64,000 nucleotides of DNA, from the NCBI RefSeq assembly GCF_003259835.1, contig NZ_QLMI01000004.1, forward strand, positions 62,001 through 126,000. The letters are read 5' to 3'. The notes beneath the pieces were generated by a model. That model saw only the letters and a program-made list of their open reading frames with translations, was not told where the DNA came from and did no database searches. Shown piece after piece: positions 53,074-62,904 of the stretch. Positions within the stretch are counted from its first letter, which is position 1. Each line of letters opens with the position of its first letter. Made by a program: the position numbers and the translations under genes. This DNA comes from Flavobacterium aquaticum. Its GTDB lineage: Bacteria; Bacteroidota; Bacteroidia; Flavobacteriales; Flavobacteriaceae.

Positions 53074-54036
53074 ATGAAAACTTATTACTTGTTTACCAAA
53101 AAAAATGCCATATTTTCTTTGTTTGGATTATTGGCAATAATCACAACTTCATGTGGTTCCTATCAAAATTCATCCTACTATGACAATGATGGAGTTTATG
53201 GTTCTGAAAGATCTAACACAGTAGTTGAAAATAAATATTCTGAGCAAAATTTAGAAAAATCTAATAAATATGCTGAGCAATTTAAAACAATGCAAGAGGA
53301 TTATTCCTATTTTACTGACGTAGATAGTTATCAATCTCAAGAAGCTCAAGATACTGTTGTAACCGTTTATAGAAATGAATCTAACAACAATTATGCTGGA
53401 TGGGGCAATAACTCATCTGATGTAACCATCAATTATTACAATAATGGCTGGGGTTGGAACAACTGGTATTCTCCATATTGGGGAATTGGATGGAATTGGG
53501 GTTGGAACTCTTGGTATGGAAACAACTGGGGATGGGGATGGAACTCTTGGTACGGTCCTGGATGGGGCTGGGGTTGGAATAATTGGTATGGCCCAGGATG
53601 GGGAGGTTACTACGGAGCTGGATGGGGATGGAACGGATACTATGGTTATGGCAGAGATGTTGTATACAATGGTGGAAGAAGAGGCGGATCTGCTTATCAT
53701 AATACATCTAGAGGAAGAGATAACTATTCAAATGGAAGAACAAACACTCCTAGACCAAATTTCAACAGTACAAGAAGCACTCCTAGAACAAGAGAAAATG
53801 GTACAAGATCAAATGTAACTCCAAGAACTCCAAGAGAAAATTCAACTGAAACTCCTAGAAATAATAACTATTCTACCCCTAGAAGCAACAACAACTCTAC
53901 TCCTAGAACTAACAACAACTATTCTACTCCTAGAAGCTCTTCCGGAGGTAGTTTTGGTGGAAGCCGAGGAGGTAGTTTTGGTGGTAGCTCTGGAGGTGGT
54001 CGTTCAGGTGGCGGATCTAGAGGCGGTAGAGGTTAA
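53074..54036 (+). CDS. Trp/Gly/Asn-rich lipoprotein with repeat tail
   Basis: 320 residues from the ATG at 53074. Lipobox IITTSC (Cys27). Residues 122-193 are a Trp/Gly/Asn/Tyr block with repeats of GWGWNNWYGPG type; 221-289 is an Asn/Thr/Pro/Arg region with STPR units; 290-320 is Gly/Ser-rich. No catalytic fold. Found widely in Flavobacterium next to an OmpP1/FadL-type gene; function unknown. A longer start in the upstream region (53023) would add 17 residues without signal character. Confidence 0.8.
   Translation: MKTYYLFTKKNAIFSLFGLLAIITTSCGSYQNSSYYDNDGVYGSERSNTVVENKYSEQNLEKSNKYAEQFKTMQEDYSYFTDVDSYQSQEAQDTVVTVYRNESNNNYAGWGNNSSDVTINYYNNGWGWNNWYSPYWGIGWNWGWNSWYGNNWGWGWNSWYGPGWGWGWNNWYGPGWGGYYGAGWGWNGYYGYGRDVVYNGGRRGGSAYHNTSRGRDNYSNGRTNTPRPNFNSTRSTPRTRENGTRSNVTPRTPRENSTETPRNNNYSTPRSNNNSTPRTNNNYSTPRSSSGGSFGGSRGGSFGGSSGGGRSGGGSRGGRG
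53445..53640 (+). repeat. In-frame repeats coding for the Trp/Gly block
   Basis: GGTTGGAA, GGATGGGG and TGGTATGG units recur four to five times in this interval, encoding WGWNxWYGxG segments. Low complexity and prone to length change. Confidence 0.65.
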
Positions 54037-54059
54037 TTATTTAATAGTATAAAATGTAT

Positions 54060-55535
54060 ATGAAAAAGATATTTTTAATTGCAGCACTTAATATTTCATT
54101 TCTATCAATTGCTCAAGAAATGACAACCGCGGATGCTCTTAGATACGCTGTTGAAAACATGAATGGAACCGCTCGATTTAGAGGGATGAGTGGTGCTTTT
54201 GGAGCTGTAGGTGGCGATTTATCAGCTATAAGTATTAACCCTGCTGGTTCATTATTTTTTAATAATAATTTTGCAAGTGTAACAGTTTCTAGTTTTAATA
54301 ATAGTAATAATGCCAATTACTTTGGAACAAAAAGCAAAGAAAACTTTAGTACTTTAGACTTAAATCAAGTTGGAGCAGTATTAGTATTTAGCGATGCTTC
54401 TGGAAAATCTGATTGGAATAAAATTTCTGTTGCACTAAATTATGATAACACAAATAATTTTGACAACAGAATGTTTATTGCCGGAAGAAATCCTTCTAAC
54501 TCAATTTCACAATATTTTGTTGATCAAGCTAACTTTATAGCAAACACCCCATTTAATGATTACCAATACGAAATGGGTTATGATACTTACATAATAAACC
54601 CATCTGAAGACGATCCTAATGTTTTTGTCTCTAATGTTTCGCCTGGAGGTAATTATTATCAAGATTATTTTTCAACTTCTAATGGATACAATGGAAAATT
54701 AACGGCAAACGTAGCTACTAGCTATAAAGACAAGTTATTCTTAGGAATAAACCTTAACGCACATTTTACTGATTATGTAACCACAAGTCGCCTTTATGAA
54801 TATAATAGCAACCCAGAAAACCCTAACACTCAACCAACAGTTCGAGAAATTGTTTTTGACAATCAATTAAGCACTTATGGTTCTGGTTTTTCATTTAATT
54901 TAGGAGCTATCTATAAAATAAATGAATCGTTACGAATTGGAGCTGCTTACGAATCACCAACATGGTACAGATTAAATGATGAATTAGTTCAGGATTTATA
55001 TACTTATGGAAATGTTAATGTTCCTTCTGGAGATGAAAACCGTTCCTACGCAAGTCCGATTTTTGTTTTTCCAACATACAAATTGAGAACTCCAAGCAAA
55101 ATTACGGCAAGTGCAACCTATATTTTTAACAAAAAGGGATTAATAAGTATTGATTTAGCTGAAAAAGATTATAGTAACACCGAATTTAAAAACACCAATC
55201 AAAATGATTTTAGAGATTTGAATTCTCAAATGAGTTTAAATTTGAAAAAAGCTTTTGAGCTAAGAATTGGTGGTGAATACAAAATTAAACAATGGAGCTT
55301 AAGAGGAGGTTATCGTTTTGAAGAAAGCCCATATGAAACTGGAGATATTATTGGAGACTTAACAGGATATTCTGCTGGAGTTGGATACAACTTTGGAGAA
55401 AGTAAATTAGATCTATCTTACGCAAATTCTCACAGAAATTACAATCAGAATTTAATTTCTTCAGGAATGACAGATACTGCTAGAATTAGAAACGTTCAAA
55501 ACAATGTAACGCTTACTTACTCTATCAATTTCTAA
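54060..55535 (+). CDS. Outer membrane protein, OmpP1/FadL/TodX family
   Basis: 491 residues from the preferred ATG; an ATG two codons upstream (54054) is also possible. Signal peptide to about residue 19 (cut after SIA). The opening TADALRYAVENMNGTARFRG and GGDLSAISINPAGSLFF are the FadL-family hatch region with its NPAG motif, followed by amphipathic beta strands to an aromatic C-terminus (TLTYSINF). Probably carries hydrophobic compounds through the outer membrane. It follows the Trp/Gly lipoprotein on the same strand by 23 bp. Confidence 0.85.
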   Translation: MKKIFLIAALNISFLSIAQEMTTADALRYAVENMNGTARFRGMSGAFGAVGGDLSAISINPAGSLFFNNNFASVTVSSFNNSNNANYFGTKSKENFSTLDLNQVGAVLVFSDASGKSDWNKISVALNYDNTNNFDNRMFIAGRNPSNSISQYFVDQANFIANTPFNDYQYEMGYDTYIINPSEDDPNVFVSNVSPGGNYYQDYFSTSNGYNGKLTANVATSYKDKLFLGINLNAHFTDYVTTSRLYEYNSNPENPNTQPTVREIVFDNQLSTYGSGFSFNLGAIYKINESLRIGAAYESPTWYRLNDELVQDLYTYGNVNVPSGDENRSYASPIFVFPTYKLRTPSKITASATYIFNKKGLISIDLAEKDYSNTEFKNTNQNDFRDLNSQMSLNLKKAFELRIGGEYKIKQWSLRGGYRFEESPYETGDIIGDLTGYSAGVGYNFGESKLDLSYANSHRNYNQNLISSGMTDTARIRNVQNNVTLTYSINF

Positions 55536-55555
55536 GTAATTAAGAACAAGATATC

Positions 55556-55587
55556 AAACCACTTCTTCAACCGAAGTGGTTTTTTTA
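55556..55587 (+). terminator. Intrinsic terminator
   Basis: AAACCACTTC (55556-55565) / GAAGTGGTTT (55573-55582) with a run of T residues. Confidence 0.9.
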
Positions 55588-55603
55588 TACCGAAACCACA
55601 ACT

Positions 55604-55675
55604 CATAGCCCCGATGGGAGCGACACCTTGTATAGCGGACAGCGGGACAGACCTTTAAAAAAATCCCAAACGCTG
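55604..55675 (+). repeat. Copy 2 of the intergenic repeat
   Basis: Contains AGCGACACCTTGTAT, TATAGCGGACAGCGGGAC and ACCTTTA, matching in order the blocks of the 40622-40708 copy (reverse strand). Both copies lie just past a terminator. Confidence 0.55.
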
Positions 55676-55698
55676 GTGCTTCTACTAATTATTTTATG

Positions 55699-55706
55699 TA
55701 ATTTTG
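55699..55706 (+). promoter_or_regulatory. Probable -7 box of rimO
   Basis: TAATTTTG matches TAnnTTTG and lies 18 bp before the rimO ATG at 55725. Confidence 0.5.
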
Positions 55707-55724
55707 CACCTCAAATTTAAAAGC

Positions 55725-57029
55725 ATGAGAACCAAATCGTTAAAGAAAAATAAAATCAATGTAATTACACTTGGATGTTCTAAAAACACTTATGATAGTG
55801 AGGTTTTAATGGGACAACTAAAAGCCAATGGAAAAGATGTAGCACATGAACAAGAAGGCAACATCGTGGTAATTAACACTTGTGGTTTTATTGATAATGC
55901 AAAAGAAGAATCTGTTAATACGATTTTGGAATATGTAGATAAAAAAGATCAAGGTTTAGTAGATAAAGTATTCGTTACCGGATGTTTATCTGAAAGATAC
56001 CGTCCTGACTTAGAGAAGGAAATTCCAGATGTTGACCAATATTTTGGAACTACAGAGTTACCTCTTTTATTGAAAGCTTTAGGAGCTGATTACAAACATG
56101 AATTATTAGGAGAACGTTTAACTACAACTCCAAAAAATTACGCCTATTTAAAAATTGCGGAAGGTTGTGACAGACCTTGTAGTTTTTGTGCGATTCCGTT
56201 AATGCGTGGTAAACACGTTTCGCAACCTATTGAAAAATTGGTTAAAGAAGCAGAAGGTTTGGCTAAAAAAGGAGTAAAAGAATTAATTTTAATTGCCCAA
56301 GATTTAACTTACTACGGATTAGATTTATATAAAAAACGTAATCTTGCCGAATTATTAGAAAACTTAGTTAAAGTAGAAGGAATTGAATGGATTCGTTTGC
56401 ATTATGCTTTTCCAAGTGGTTTCCCAATGGACGTTTTAGATGTAATGAAACGCGAACCAAAAATTTGTAATTACATTGATATTCCGTTACAACATATTTC
56501 AGATGATATTTTAAAATCGATGAAACGTGGTACAACAAAGGAAAAAACAACTAAATTATTACAAGAATTTAGAGAGCGTGTTCCAGGAATGACAATTAGA
56601 ACTACTTTGATCGTAGGTTATCCGGGGGAAACTCAAAAAGATTTCGAAATTTTACGTGATTGGGTACAAGAAATGAAATTTGAGCGTTTAGGTTGTTTTA
56701 CGTATTCGCATGAGGAAAATACTGGTGCTTTTGTCTTAGAAGACGATGTTCCACAGGAAGTAAAACAATCACGTGCTGCTGAAATTATGGATTTACAATC
56801 GCAAATTTCTTGGGATTTAAATCAGGAGAAAATTGGACAAACTTTCAAATGTGTTATCGATAGAAAAGAAGGACAATATTTTATCGGAAGAACTGAATTC
56901 GACAGTCCAGATGTAGATAATGAAGTATTAGTTGATGCTTCAAAATTCTATTTAAAAACCGGTGATTTTGTAAACTTAAAAGTAATAGATGCTACAGAAT
57001 TTGATTTGTATGCAGAACCAATATCATAA
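55725..57029 (+). CDS. rimO: Ribosomal protein uS12 methylthiotransferase
   Basis: 434 residues from the ATG at 55725. A radical-SAM enzyme that methylthiolates an Asp of ribosomal protein S12. The N-terminal UPF0004 domain has VITLGCSKNTYDSEVLM, INTCGF and FVTGCLSER, whose three Cys bind one 4Fe-4S cluster; the radical-SAM motif is EGCDRPCSFCAIPLMRG. The TRAM domain ends the protein. An upstream TTG at 55704 overlaps the -7 box and is not preferred. Confidence 0.96.
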   Translation: MRTKSLKKNKINVITLGCSKNTYDSEVLMGQLKANGKDVAHEQEGNIVVINTCGFIDNAKEESVNTILEYVDKKDQGLVDKVFVTGCLSERYRPDLEKEIPDVDQYFGTTELPLLLKALGADYKHELLGERLTTTPKNYAYLKIAEGCDRPCSFCAIPLMRGKHVSQPIEKLVKEAEGLAKKGVKELILIAQDLTYYGLDLYKKRNLAELLENLVKVEGIEWIRLHYAFPSGFPMDVLDVMKREPKICNYIDIPLQHISDDILKSMKRGTTKEKTTKLLQEFRERVPGMTIRTTLIVGYPGETQKDFEILRDWVQEMKFERLGCFTYSHEENTGAFVLEDDVPQEVKQSRAAEIMDLQSQISWDLNQEKIGQTFKCVIDRKEGQYFIGRTEFDSPDVDNEVLVDASKFYLKTGDFVNLKVIDATEFDLYAEPIS

Positions 57030-57032
57030 ACT

Positions 57033-57407
57033 ATGAAAAAAATATTTTTTTTAATTCTTATTAGTTTTTCTTTTTTCAATTCTAACGCACAAGTTAATAG
57101 AAGAATGGAAGCAGGACAATATAGCAAGGGAAATGAAAATAAAAAAGTTGATTACGTTGAATCTTCTGTTGAAAAATTAAAGAAAGAACTAAATCTTGAT
57201 GGTTTCCAAGAAGCTATTGTTCGTAATCTTATAAAGGACAATCAATCAAAATCAAAAGAAATCATTGAAACATCTATTTACAGTGATATAGAAAAAAAGA
57301 ATCTACTAACAGAAATAGGTGAAAAATTCAACACTGAAATAAAGAAAATACTTTCGCCCGAACAATTAGAAAAATACGAAAAATTCATTGCGAAAAAGAA
57401 AAAATAG
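57033..57407 (+). CDS. Exported helical protein (Spy/LTXXQ-like)
   Basis: 124 residues. Signal peptide 1-19 (cut after SNA). The rest is helical and charged with the LSPEQLEKYEKF motif that ends Spy/CpxP-like (LTXXQ) chaperone proteins. It starts 3 bp after rimO. Function in Bacteroidota unknown. Confidence 0.7.
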   Translation: MKKIFFLILISFSFFNSNAQVNRRMEAGQYSKGNENKKVDYVESSVEKLKKELNLDGFQEAIVRNLIKDNQSKSKEIIETSIYSDIEKKNLLTEIGEKFNTEIKKILSPEQLEKYEKFIAKKKK

Positions 57408-57487
57408 CATTTCCAAAATGATATTTATCATACGCAATACTAGTTAAATTTAGTAAATTTGAGTATACTAATTTAAAAACCAGCGTT

Positions 57488-57724
57488 ATGATAACTAAAC
57501 ATCCTATTTATCAAGATTTTCCTGAATATGCAGACAAAATTAAAAACCTATATCACAACAATGATGAATTTCAGGTTTTGTTAAAATCGTATACAGATTT
57601 AGATGAGAAAATATACAAAATTGAAACCGACGAAGAATTAGCTATGGATGATGAATTATCACATCTTAGAAAAGATCGCGTGTTTCTAAAAGATGAAATA
57701 TTTAACTTTTTAAAAGATAGTTAA
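57488..57724 (+). CDS. YdcH/DUF465 family small protein
   Basis: 78 residues, helical hairpin. MITKHPIYQDFPEYADKI and the C-terminal LRKDRVFLKDEIFNFL match the DUF465/YdcH family. No function known. Convergent with the rhodanese gene through a shared strong terminator. Confidence 0.82.
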   Translation: MITKHPIYQDFPEYADKIKNLYHNNDEFQVLLKSYTDLDEKIYKIETDEELAMDDELSHLRKDRVFLKDEIFNFLKDS

Positions 57725-57735
57725 TTTTTTTACTA

Positions 57736-57770
57736 AATAAATAAACCGCTTAAAAGCGGTTTATTTATTT
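57736..57770. terminator. Bidirectional terminator
   Basis: 16-bp perfect inverted repeat AATAAATAAACCGCTT (57736-57751) / AAGCGGTTTATTTATT (57754-57769), serving both the YdcH gene and the converging rhodanese fusion. Confidence 0.9.
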
Positions 57771-59189
57771 TTATAATAATGTAGAAGGACAAACATAGTT
57801 GGTTTTGGGCAATTGAGTTGTCTTAGCAATTTCATTATAACCACCCGAAACATCCATAAAATTATCCAAACCTCTTTGTTTTAGAATAGAAGCTGCAATC
57901 ATACTTCTGTAACCACCTGCACAATAAATAACGAAAGATTTATCTTTAGGAAAGCTATCTAATTTAGCATTCAATTGGTTCAATGGAATATTTACCGATT
58001 TCAATAAATGTTCCGAATCAAATTCGCTTTTCTTACGAACATCAAATAATGGGAAATCAGCTGTTTTAAGTAATGCTTCTAATTGTTCTCCCGTAATTCT
58101 TTTTAAAGAATCTATTTCTTTTTCTGCTTGTTTCCAAGATTCAAAACCACCTTCTAAATAACCGATGGTATTATCATATCCTACTCTCGAAAGACGAATC
58201 ATACATTCTTCTTCCCTACCAGGTTCTGTAACTAAAAGAATAGCTTGATTGATATCGGAAATCATTTCACCAACCCACATCGCAAAACTGCCATCAATTC
58301 CAATATTAATACTATTCGGAATAAACCCTTTTGCAAAATCATTGGCATTTCTAGTATCTAAAATTAAAGCGCCAGATACATTTGCTAAAGTTTCAAATTC
58401 ATTTGGATTCAAAGGCTTTTTACCTTTCTCAATAACTTTATCTAACGATTCATATCCTTTTAAATTCAATAATACGTTTTTTGGAAAATAGCCAGGTGGC
58501 GTTGTCAGCCCAGTAAGCAATTCTTTTACAAACTCATCTTCTGTCATATTTGGTCGAAGCGCATAATTGGTTCGTTTTTGATTTCCTAATGTATCCGTAG
58601 TTTCCTTACTCATATTTTTTCCACAAGCACTTCCAGCTCCATGATTTGGATATACAATTAAATCATCAGATAACGGCATGATTTTCTCACGAAGCGAATG
58701 ATATAATAAGCGAGCTAATTTATCTTGCGTTAAATCAGCAATAACGTGTTGAGCTAAATCCGGGCGACCTACATCACCAATAAACAAAGTATCACCTGAT
58801 ATAATTCCATGCTCCTTATCATTCTCATCAATTAATAAATAAGTTGTGCTTTCCATGGTATGACCAGGCGTATGAATGGCTTTTATTTTATAATTTCCAA
58901 TGGTAAAAAACTGACCATCAGAAGCGATTAAAGCTTCGTAATTTGGTTTTGCCGTAGGTCCAAAAACAATTTGAGCTCCTGTTTTTGCTTTTAAATCCAA
59001 ATGACCGCTTACAAAATCGGCATGAAAATGCGTTTCAAAAACATATTTGATTTTAGCATTGTCTTTTTTTGCTCGGTCGATATAAGGTTGGACTTCTCTT
59101 AGCGGATCAAAAATAGCTGCTTCACCATTATTTTCAACGTAATAAGCAGCATGCGCAATGCAACCTGTATAAATTTGTTCTACTTTCAT
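57771..59189 (-). CDS. MBL-fold persulfide dioxygenase-like protein fused to two rhodanese domains
   Basis: 472 residues. The N-terminal metallo-beta-lactamase domain (1-235) has ETHFHADFVSGH (His54, His56, Asp58, His63), the IHTPGHTMESTTY strand and FIGDVGRPDL, as in ETHE1/BlRP persulfide dioxygenases. The first rhodanese domain (about 255-355) lacks the catalytic Cys at its loop (LLVTEPGREEE); the second (about 365-465) has the active YCAGGYRSM loop. Likely oxidises glutathione or protein persulfides to sulfite and passes sulfur between domains. Confidence 0.9.
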   Translation of the reverse strand: MKVEQIYTGCIAHAAYYVENNGEAAIFDPLREVQPYIDRAKKDNAKIKYVFETHFHADFVSGHLDLKAKTGAQIVFGPTAKPNYEALIASDGQFFTIGNYKIKAIHTPGHTMESTTYLLIDENDKEHGIISGDTLFIGDVGRPDLAQHVIADLTQDKLARLLYHSLREKIMPLSDDLIVYPNHGAGSACGKNMSKETTDTLGNQKRTNYALRPNMTEDEFVKELLTGLTTPPGYFPKNVLLNLKGYESLDKVIEKGKKPLNPNEFETLANVSGALILDTRNANDFAKGFIPNSINIGIDGSFAMWVGEMISDINQAILLVTEPGREEECMIRLSRVGYDNTIGYLEGGFESWKQAEKEIDSLKRITGEQLEALLKTADFPLFDVRKKSEFDSEHLLKSVNIPLNQLNAKLDSFPKDKSFVIYCAGGYRSMIAASILKQRGLDNFMDVSGGYNEIAKTTQLPKTNYVCPSTLL

Positions 59190-59268
59190 GACATAACTTT
59201 TAGAAGTTACGAATTTACATGCTAGTAGTTGGAAGTAAAATGATAAATATCATGTAGAAAACTATCGA

Positions 59269-60420
59269 TTAATTTTCTAAAACACGATTAATTTGGATAA
59301 AACGTTTTTTGTAATAAGGTTCTTCGGTAGATGAAATAATAACTCCAGCTTGTACAGAGGAATGAATAAATTTAATTTCATCGCCGTTAATTTCGGTAAT
59401 CATTCCCACGTGATTGATACTTCCTCTACCATTGGTTGTAAAGAAAATTAAATCGCCTTTTTGCGCTTGACTCCTATCAATTTTAAAACCTGCTCCAACT
59501 GCCATTGAGCTTGAAGAACGAGGCAAAGTCATATCAATATGTTTAAAAGTAGAAAACATTAAACCAGAACAATCAAAACCAGCACTCGTAGTTCCACCAC
59601 CTCTATATCTAGTTCCAATGTATTGCGAAGCTTTCGCAATTAAAAATTCGGCTTTAGACATATTTTCTGGAGAAAGTTCTTCGACATCTTTTGGACTACT
59701 TACGATTTCATTTTGATGTTTTGCTAACTCTACATCACCTTTTTTAATTACAACTTCATATCCGATTGGTAAATTGGCAATAATTTCAGGATTCATTTCT
59801 TCTAAATCCTTCACACTAACTTTGTACTTTTTTGAAAGTCTATATAAAGTTTCGCCTTTAGTTACTGTGTGCACCTTATTTCCTAATTCATCCGTACATA
59901 AATTAGAATCCATATTCGTTGGATTAACCCGATTAGCTACTTCAGTAACCACTGTTTTTGTTTCTTTAGGCTTTTTTTCTTTTGGAGTTTCTTTTTCTTT
60001 TGGAGTTTCTTTTTTGGCAGAAACCACTATTTTATCACCAATTTGAATCGACTCTGGCTTAATATCGGGATTTAACTCTTTTAATTTTTCTAGACTGATA
60101 TCGTACTTTTTAGCAATCTTATATAGTGATTCACCTGATTCAACTATATGAGTTTCTGTGGCATTCTTAGATGAAGAAACTTCTTTATTACTCTTTGATT
60201 TTGTTTTTTTATTGGGAATTAATAAAACGGTTTTTAACTGTAGTAAAGCACCTTTCGATTTTGGATTTAATTCATAAATGTCTGATTCACTAACATCATA
60301 CTTTTTAGCAATAGAATAAATGGATTCACCCGAAACCACTGTATGTTTGATTGTCTTTTGAGAAAAAACAACACCACTACAGAAAAAAAGAAAAAAAGTT
60401 ATAATTTGGAATAATTTCAT
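59269..60420 (-). CDS. LysM x3 - NlpC/P60 peptidoglycan endopeptidase
   Basis: 383 residues. Signal peptide 1-20. Three LysM modules at about 26-68, 91-133 and 184-225 bind glycan strands; between the second and third lies a PKEKETPKEKK linker coded by a short DNA repeat. The C-terminal C40 domain has the catalytic Cys284 in GFDCSGLMF, His337 in INHVGM and the His353 region. It cuts stem peptides during wall remodelling. Confidence 0.92.
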   Translation of the reverse strand: MKLFQIITFFLFFCSGVVFSQKTIKHTVVSGESIYSIAKKYDVSESDIYELNPKSKGALLQLKTVLLIPNKKTKSKSNKEVSSSKNATETHIVESGESLYKIAKKYDISLEKLKELNPDIKPESIQIGDKIVVSAKKETPKEKETPKEKKPKETKTVVTEVANRVNPTNMDSNLCTDELGNKVHTVTKGETLYRLSKKYKVSVKDLEEMNPEIIANLPIGYEVVIKKGDVELAKHQNEIVSSPKDVEELSPENMSKAEFLIAKASQYIGTRYRGGGTTSAGFDCSGLMFSTFKHIDMTLPRSSSSMAVGAGFKIDRSQAQKGDLIFFTTNGRGSINHVGMITEINGDEIKFIHSSVQAGVIISSTEEPYYKKRFIQINRVLEN

Positions 60421-60465
60421 TTAGAATTAATTTAGATGGATTATATAATTTGACGGTCGCAAGAT

Positions 60466-60495
60466 AAAAAAAACTCCCTTTAAAAAGGGAGTTTT
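60466..60495 (-). terminator. Intrinsic terminator of the first aconitase gene
   Basis: AAAACTCCCTTT (60470-60481) / AAAGGGAGTTTT (60484-60495), with a long T run on the minus strand. Confidence 0.88.
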
Positions 60496-60515
60496 AACAT
60501 TATTTTAAATTTAAA

Positions 60516-62780
60516 TTACGCTTTTCCTGCCGCAATTAAGTTTAAAGCAGAACCAGCCACAAACCAACCAATTTGACTGTCGTTGTAAGTATGATTTGCT
60601 GAAATTATATCTTTTGTTCCATCAGCATGAACAAATTCTAATGTCAGCGATTTCCCTGGTGTAAATTCAGTTAAATCTAAGAAGTTAATCGTATCATCTT
60701 CTTGAATTTTATCGTAATCTGATTCATTTGCAAAGGTTAAAGCTAACATTCCTTGTTTTTTCAAATTCGTTTCATGAATACGAGCGAATGATTTTACTAA
60801 AACTGCTTTCACACCTAAGAAACGTGGTTCCATAGCCGCGTGCTCACGTGAAGAACCTTCTCCGTAATTATGGTCACCTACAACAATAGATGGAATTCCA
60901 GCGGCTTTGTAAGCTCTTTGCACTTTTGGCACTTCGTCATAAGCACCCGTTAATTGATTTTTAACTGAATTTGCTTTTCCGTTGAATGCATTTTCTGCAC
61001 CAATCAACATATTATTCGAAATATTATCTAAATGTCCGCGGAAACGTAACCAAGGTCCAGCCATTGAAATATGGTCTGTCGTACATTTTCCAAACGCTTT
61101 GATTAGCAATTTTGCTCCTGTATAATTTTTACCATCCCAAGCCTCAAAAGGTGCTAACAATTGTAATCGGTCTGAAGTTGGTGAAACCACAACTTCTACG
61201 CTAGAACCATCAGCTGCTGGCGCTTGAAATCCTGGATCTTCTACATCAAAACCTTTAGTTGGCAATTCATCTCCAAAAGGCGGATTCAATTTTACCGCTT
61301 CTCCTTTATCATTAATTAAAGTATCGGTAATCGGATTAAAATCTAAACGACCTGAAATCGCTAAAGCTGCTACCATTTCTGGAGAAGTTACAAAAGCATG
61401 TGTATTTGGATTTCCATCGGCTCTTTTTGAAAAGTTTCGGTTGAACGAATGCACGATGGTGTTTTTTTCTTGTTTGTCTGCTCCTTCTCTATCCCATTGT
61501 CCGATACAAGGTCCACAAGCATTTGTAAATACTTTAGTTCCCATTTTTTCGAAATCGGCAATGATTCCGTCTCTTTCAATAGTATAACGAATTTGCTCTG
61601 AACCTGGATTAATCCCGAATTCTGCCTTTGGAGTAATTCCATGAGCCACCGCTTGTCTTACAATAGAAGCAGCGCGTGACATATCTTCGTAAGAGGAATT
61701 GGTACACGAACCTATTAACCCCCATTCAACTTTTATTGGCCAACCGTTAGCTGCAGCTTCTTCCTTCATTTTAGAAACTGGTGTTCCTCTATCTGGAGTG
61801 AAAGGTCCGTTGATGTGTGGCTCTAATTCAGATAAATTGATTTCAATTAATTGGTCGAAATATTTTTCTGGATTCGCATAAACTTCAGCATCAGCAGTTA
61901 AGTAAGACGCTACTTTATCGGCAGCATTTACCACACCTTGACGACCAGTTGCTGCTAAATATCTTCTCATAGAATCATCATAACCGAAGGTTGAAGTCGT
62001 AGCTCCAATTTCAGCTCCCATGTTGCAAATGGTTCCTTTTCCGGTACACGACATTGATTCGGCACCTTCTCCGAAATATTCTACAATAGCACCAGTTCCT
62101 CCTTTTACAGTTAAGATATCCGCTACTTTTAGAATTACATCTTTAGGTGAAGTCCAACCATTTAATTTTCCTGTTAGCTTTACTCCGATTAATTTTGGAA
62201 ATTTTAATTCCCAAGACATGCCCGACATAACATCTACTGCATCAGCACCACCAACACCAATTGCTAACATTCCTAAACCACCTGCATTTACGGTATGAGA
62301 ATCGGTTCCAATCATCAAACCACCTGGGAAAGCGTAATTTTCTAATACGATTTGATGAATAATTCCTGAACCTGGTTTCCAAAATCCAATTCCGTATTTA
62401 TTGGATACTGAAGATAAAAAATCAAAAACTTCTTTTGATTGCTTGTTTGCTAACTCTAAATCTTGTTTCGCACCATTTTTTGCTAAAATTAAATGATCAC
62501 AGTGAACTGTTGTTGGAACTGCAACTGTCTTTTTTCCTGCGTGCATGAATTGTAATAATGCCATTTGAGCTGTCGCATCTTGACACGCTACTCTATCTGG
62601 AGCGAAATCTACATAATCTTTACCTCTTGTAAATGTCTGATTTGGCATTCCTTCCCATAAATGCGAATACAAAATTTTCTCAGACAACGTTAATGGACGT
62701 CCAACAATGTCTCGAGCTTTATCCACTCTAGCCGCCATATTAGCGTACACTTTTTCAATCATTTCAATATCGAATGCCAT
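60516..62780 (-). CDS. acn: Aconitate hydratase, mitochondrial type
   Basis: 754 residues, the length of mitochondrial aconitase, about 130 shorter than AcnA/IRP. It isomerises citrate to isocitrate. The 4Fe-4S ligands lie in [14 protein letters not shown] and [40 protein letters not shown] and [19 protein letters not shown] match the mitochondrial form closely. The swivel domain carries [10 protein letters not shown]. It follows the acnB-type gene on the same strand with a terminator-like hairpin between. Confidence 0.95.
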   Translation of the reverse strand: MAFDIEMIEKVYANMAARVDKARDIVGRPLTLSEKILYSHLWEGMPNQTFTRGKDYVDFAPDRVACQDATAQMALLQFMHAGKKTVAVPTTVHCDHLILAKNGAKQDLELANKQSKEVFDFLSSVSNKYGIGFWKPGSGIIHQIVLENYAFPGGLMIGTDSHTVNAGGLGMLAIGVGGADAVDVMSGMSWELKFPKLIGVKLTGKLNGWTSPKDVILKVADILTVKGGTGAIVEYFGEGAESMSCTGKGTICNMGAEIGATTSTFGYDDSMRRYLAATGRQGVVNAADKVASYLTADAEVYANPEKYFDQLIEINLSELEPHINGPFTPDRGTPVSKMKEEAAANGWPIKVEWGLIGSCTNSSYEDMSRAASIVRQAVAHGITPKAEFGINPGSEQIRYTIERDGIIADFEKMGTKVFTNACGPCIGQWDREGADKQEKNTIVHSFNRNFSKRADGNPNTHAFVTSPEMVAALAISGRLDFNPITDTLINDKGEAVKLNPPFGDELPTKGFDVEDPGFQAPAADGSSVEVVVSPTSDRLQLLAPFEAWDGKNYTGAKLLIKAFGKCTTDHISMAGPWLRFRGHLDNISNNMLIGAENAFNGKANSVKNQLTGAYDEVPKVQRAYKAAGIPSIVVGDHNYGEGSSREHAAMEPRFLGVKAVLVKSFARIHETNLKKQGMLALTFANESDYDKIQEDDTINFLDLTEFTPGKSLTLEFVHADGTKDIISANHTYNDSQIGWFVAGSALNLIAAGKA

Positions 62781-62849
62781 AGTAATAATTTTATTTAGTT
62801 ATGTTATTTTAAACCTCCTAATTTACAAAAAAATGAACAGATAAAAAAT

Positions 62850-62882
62850 AAAAAAAAGCCTAAGTAGAACTTAGACTTTTTA
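62850..62882 (-). terminator. Probable terminator between the two aconitase genes
   Basis: AAAAGCCTAAGT (62854-62865) pairs with ACTTAGACTTTT (62869-62880) with a single C-A mismatch; the minus strand continues into T residues. Confidence 0.7.
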
Positions 62883-62904
62883 ATTTATAATAATAGCTTC
62901 AATA

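Noticed and set aside
53415..53705. Antisense frames of 92-95 codons and a shifted plus-strand frame in the Trp/Gly gene
   Set aside because: They are products of the low-complexity repeat (Ser/Ile/Pro-rich mirror of the WG repeats) and have no independent support.
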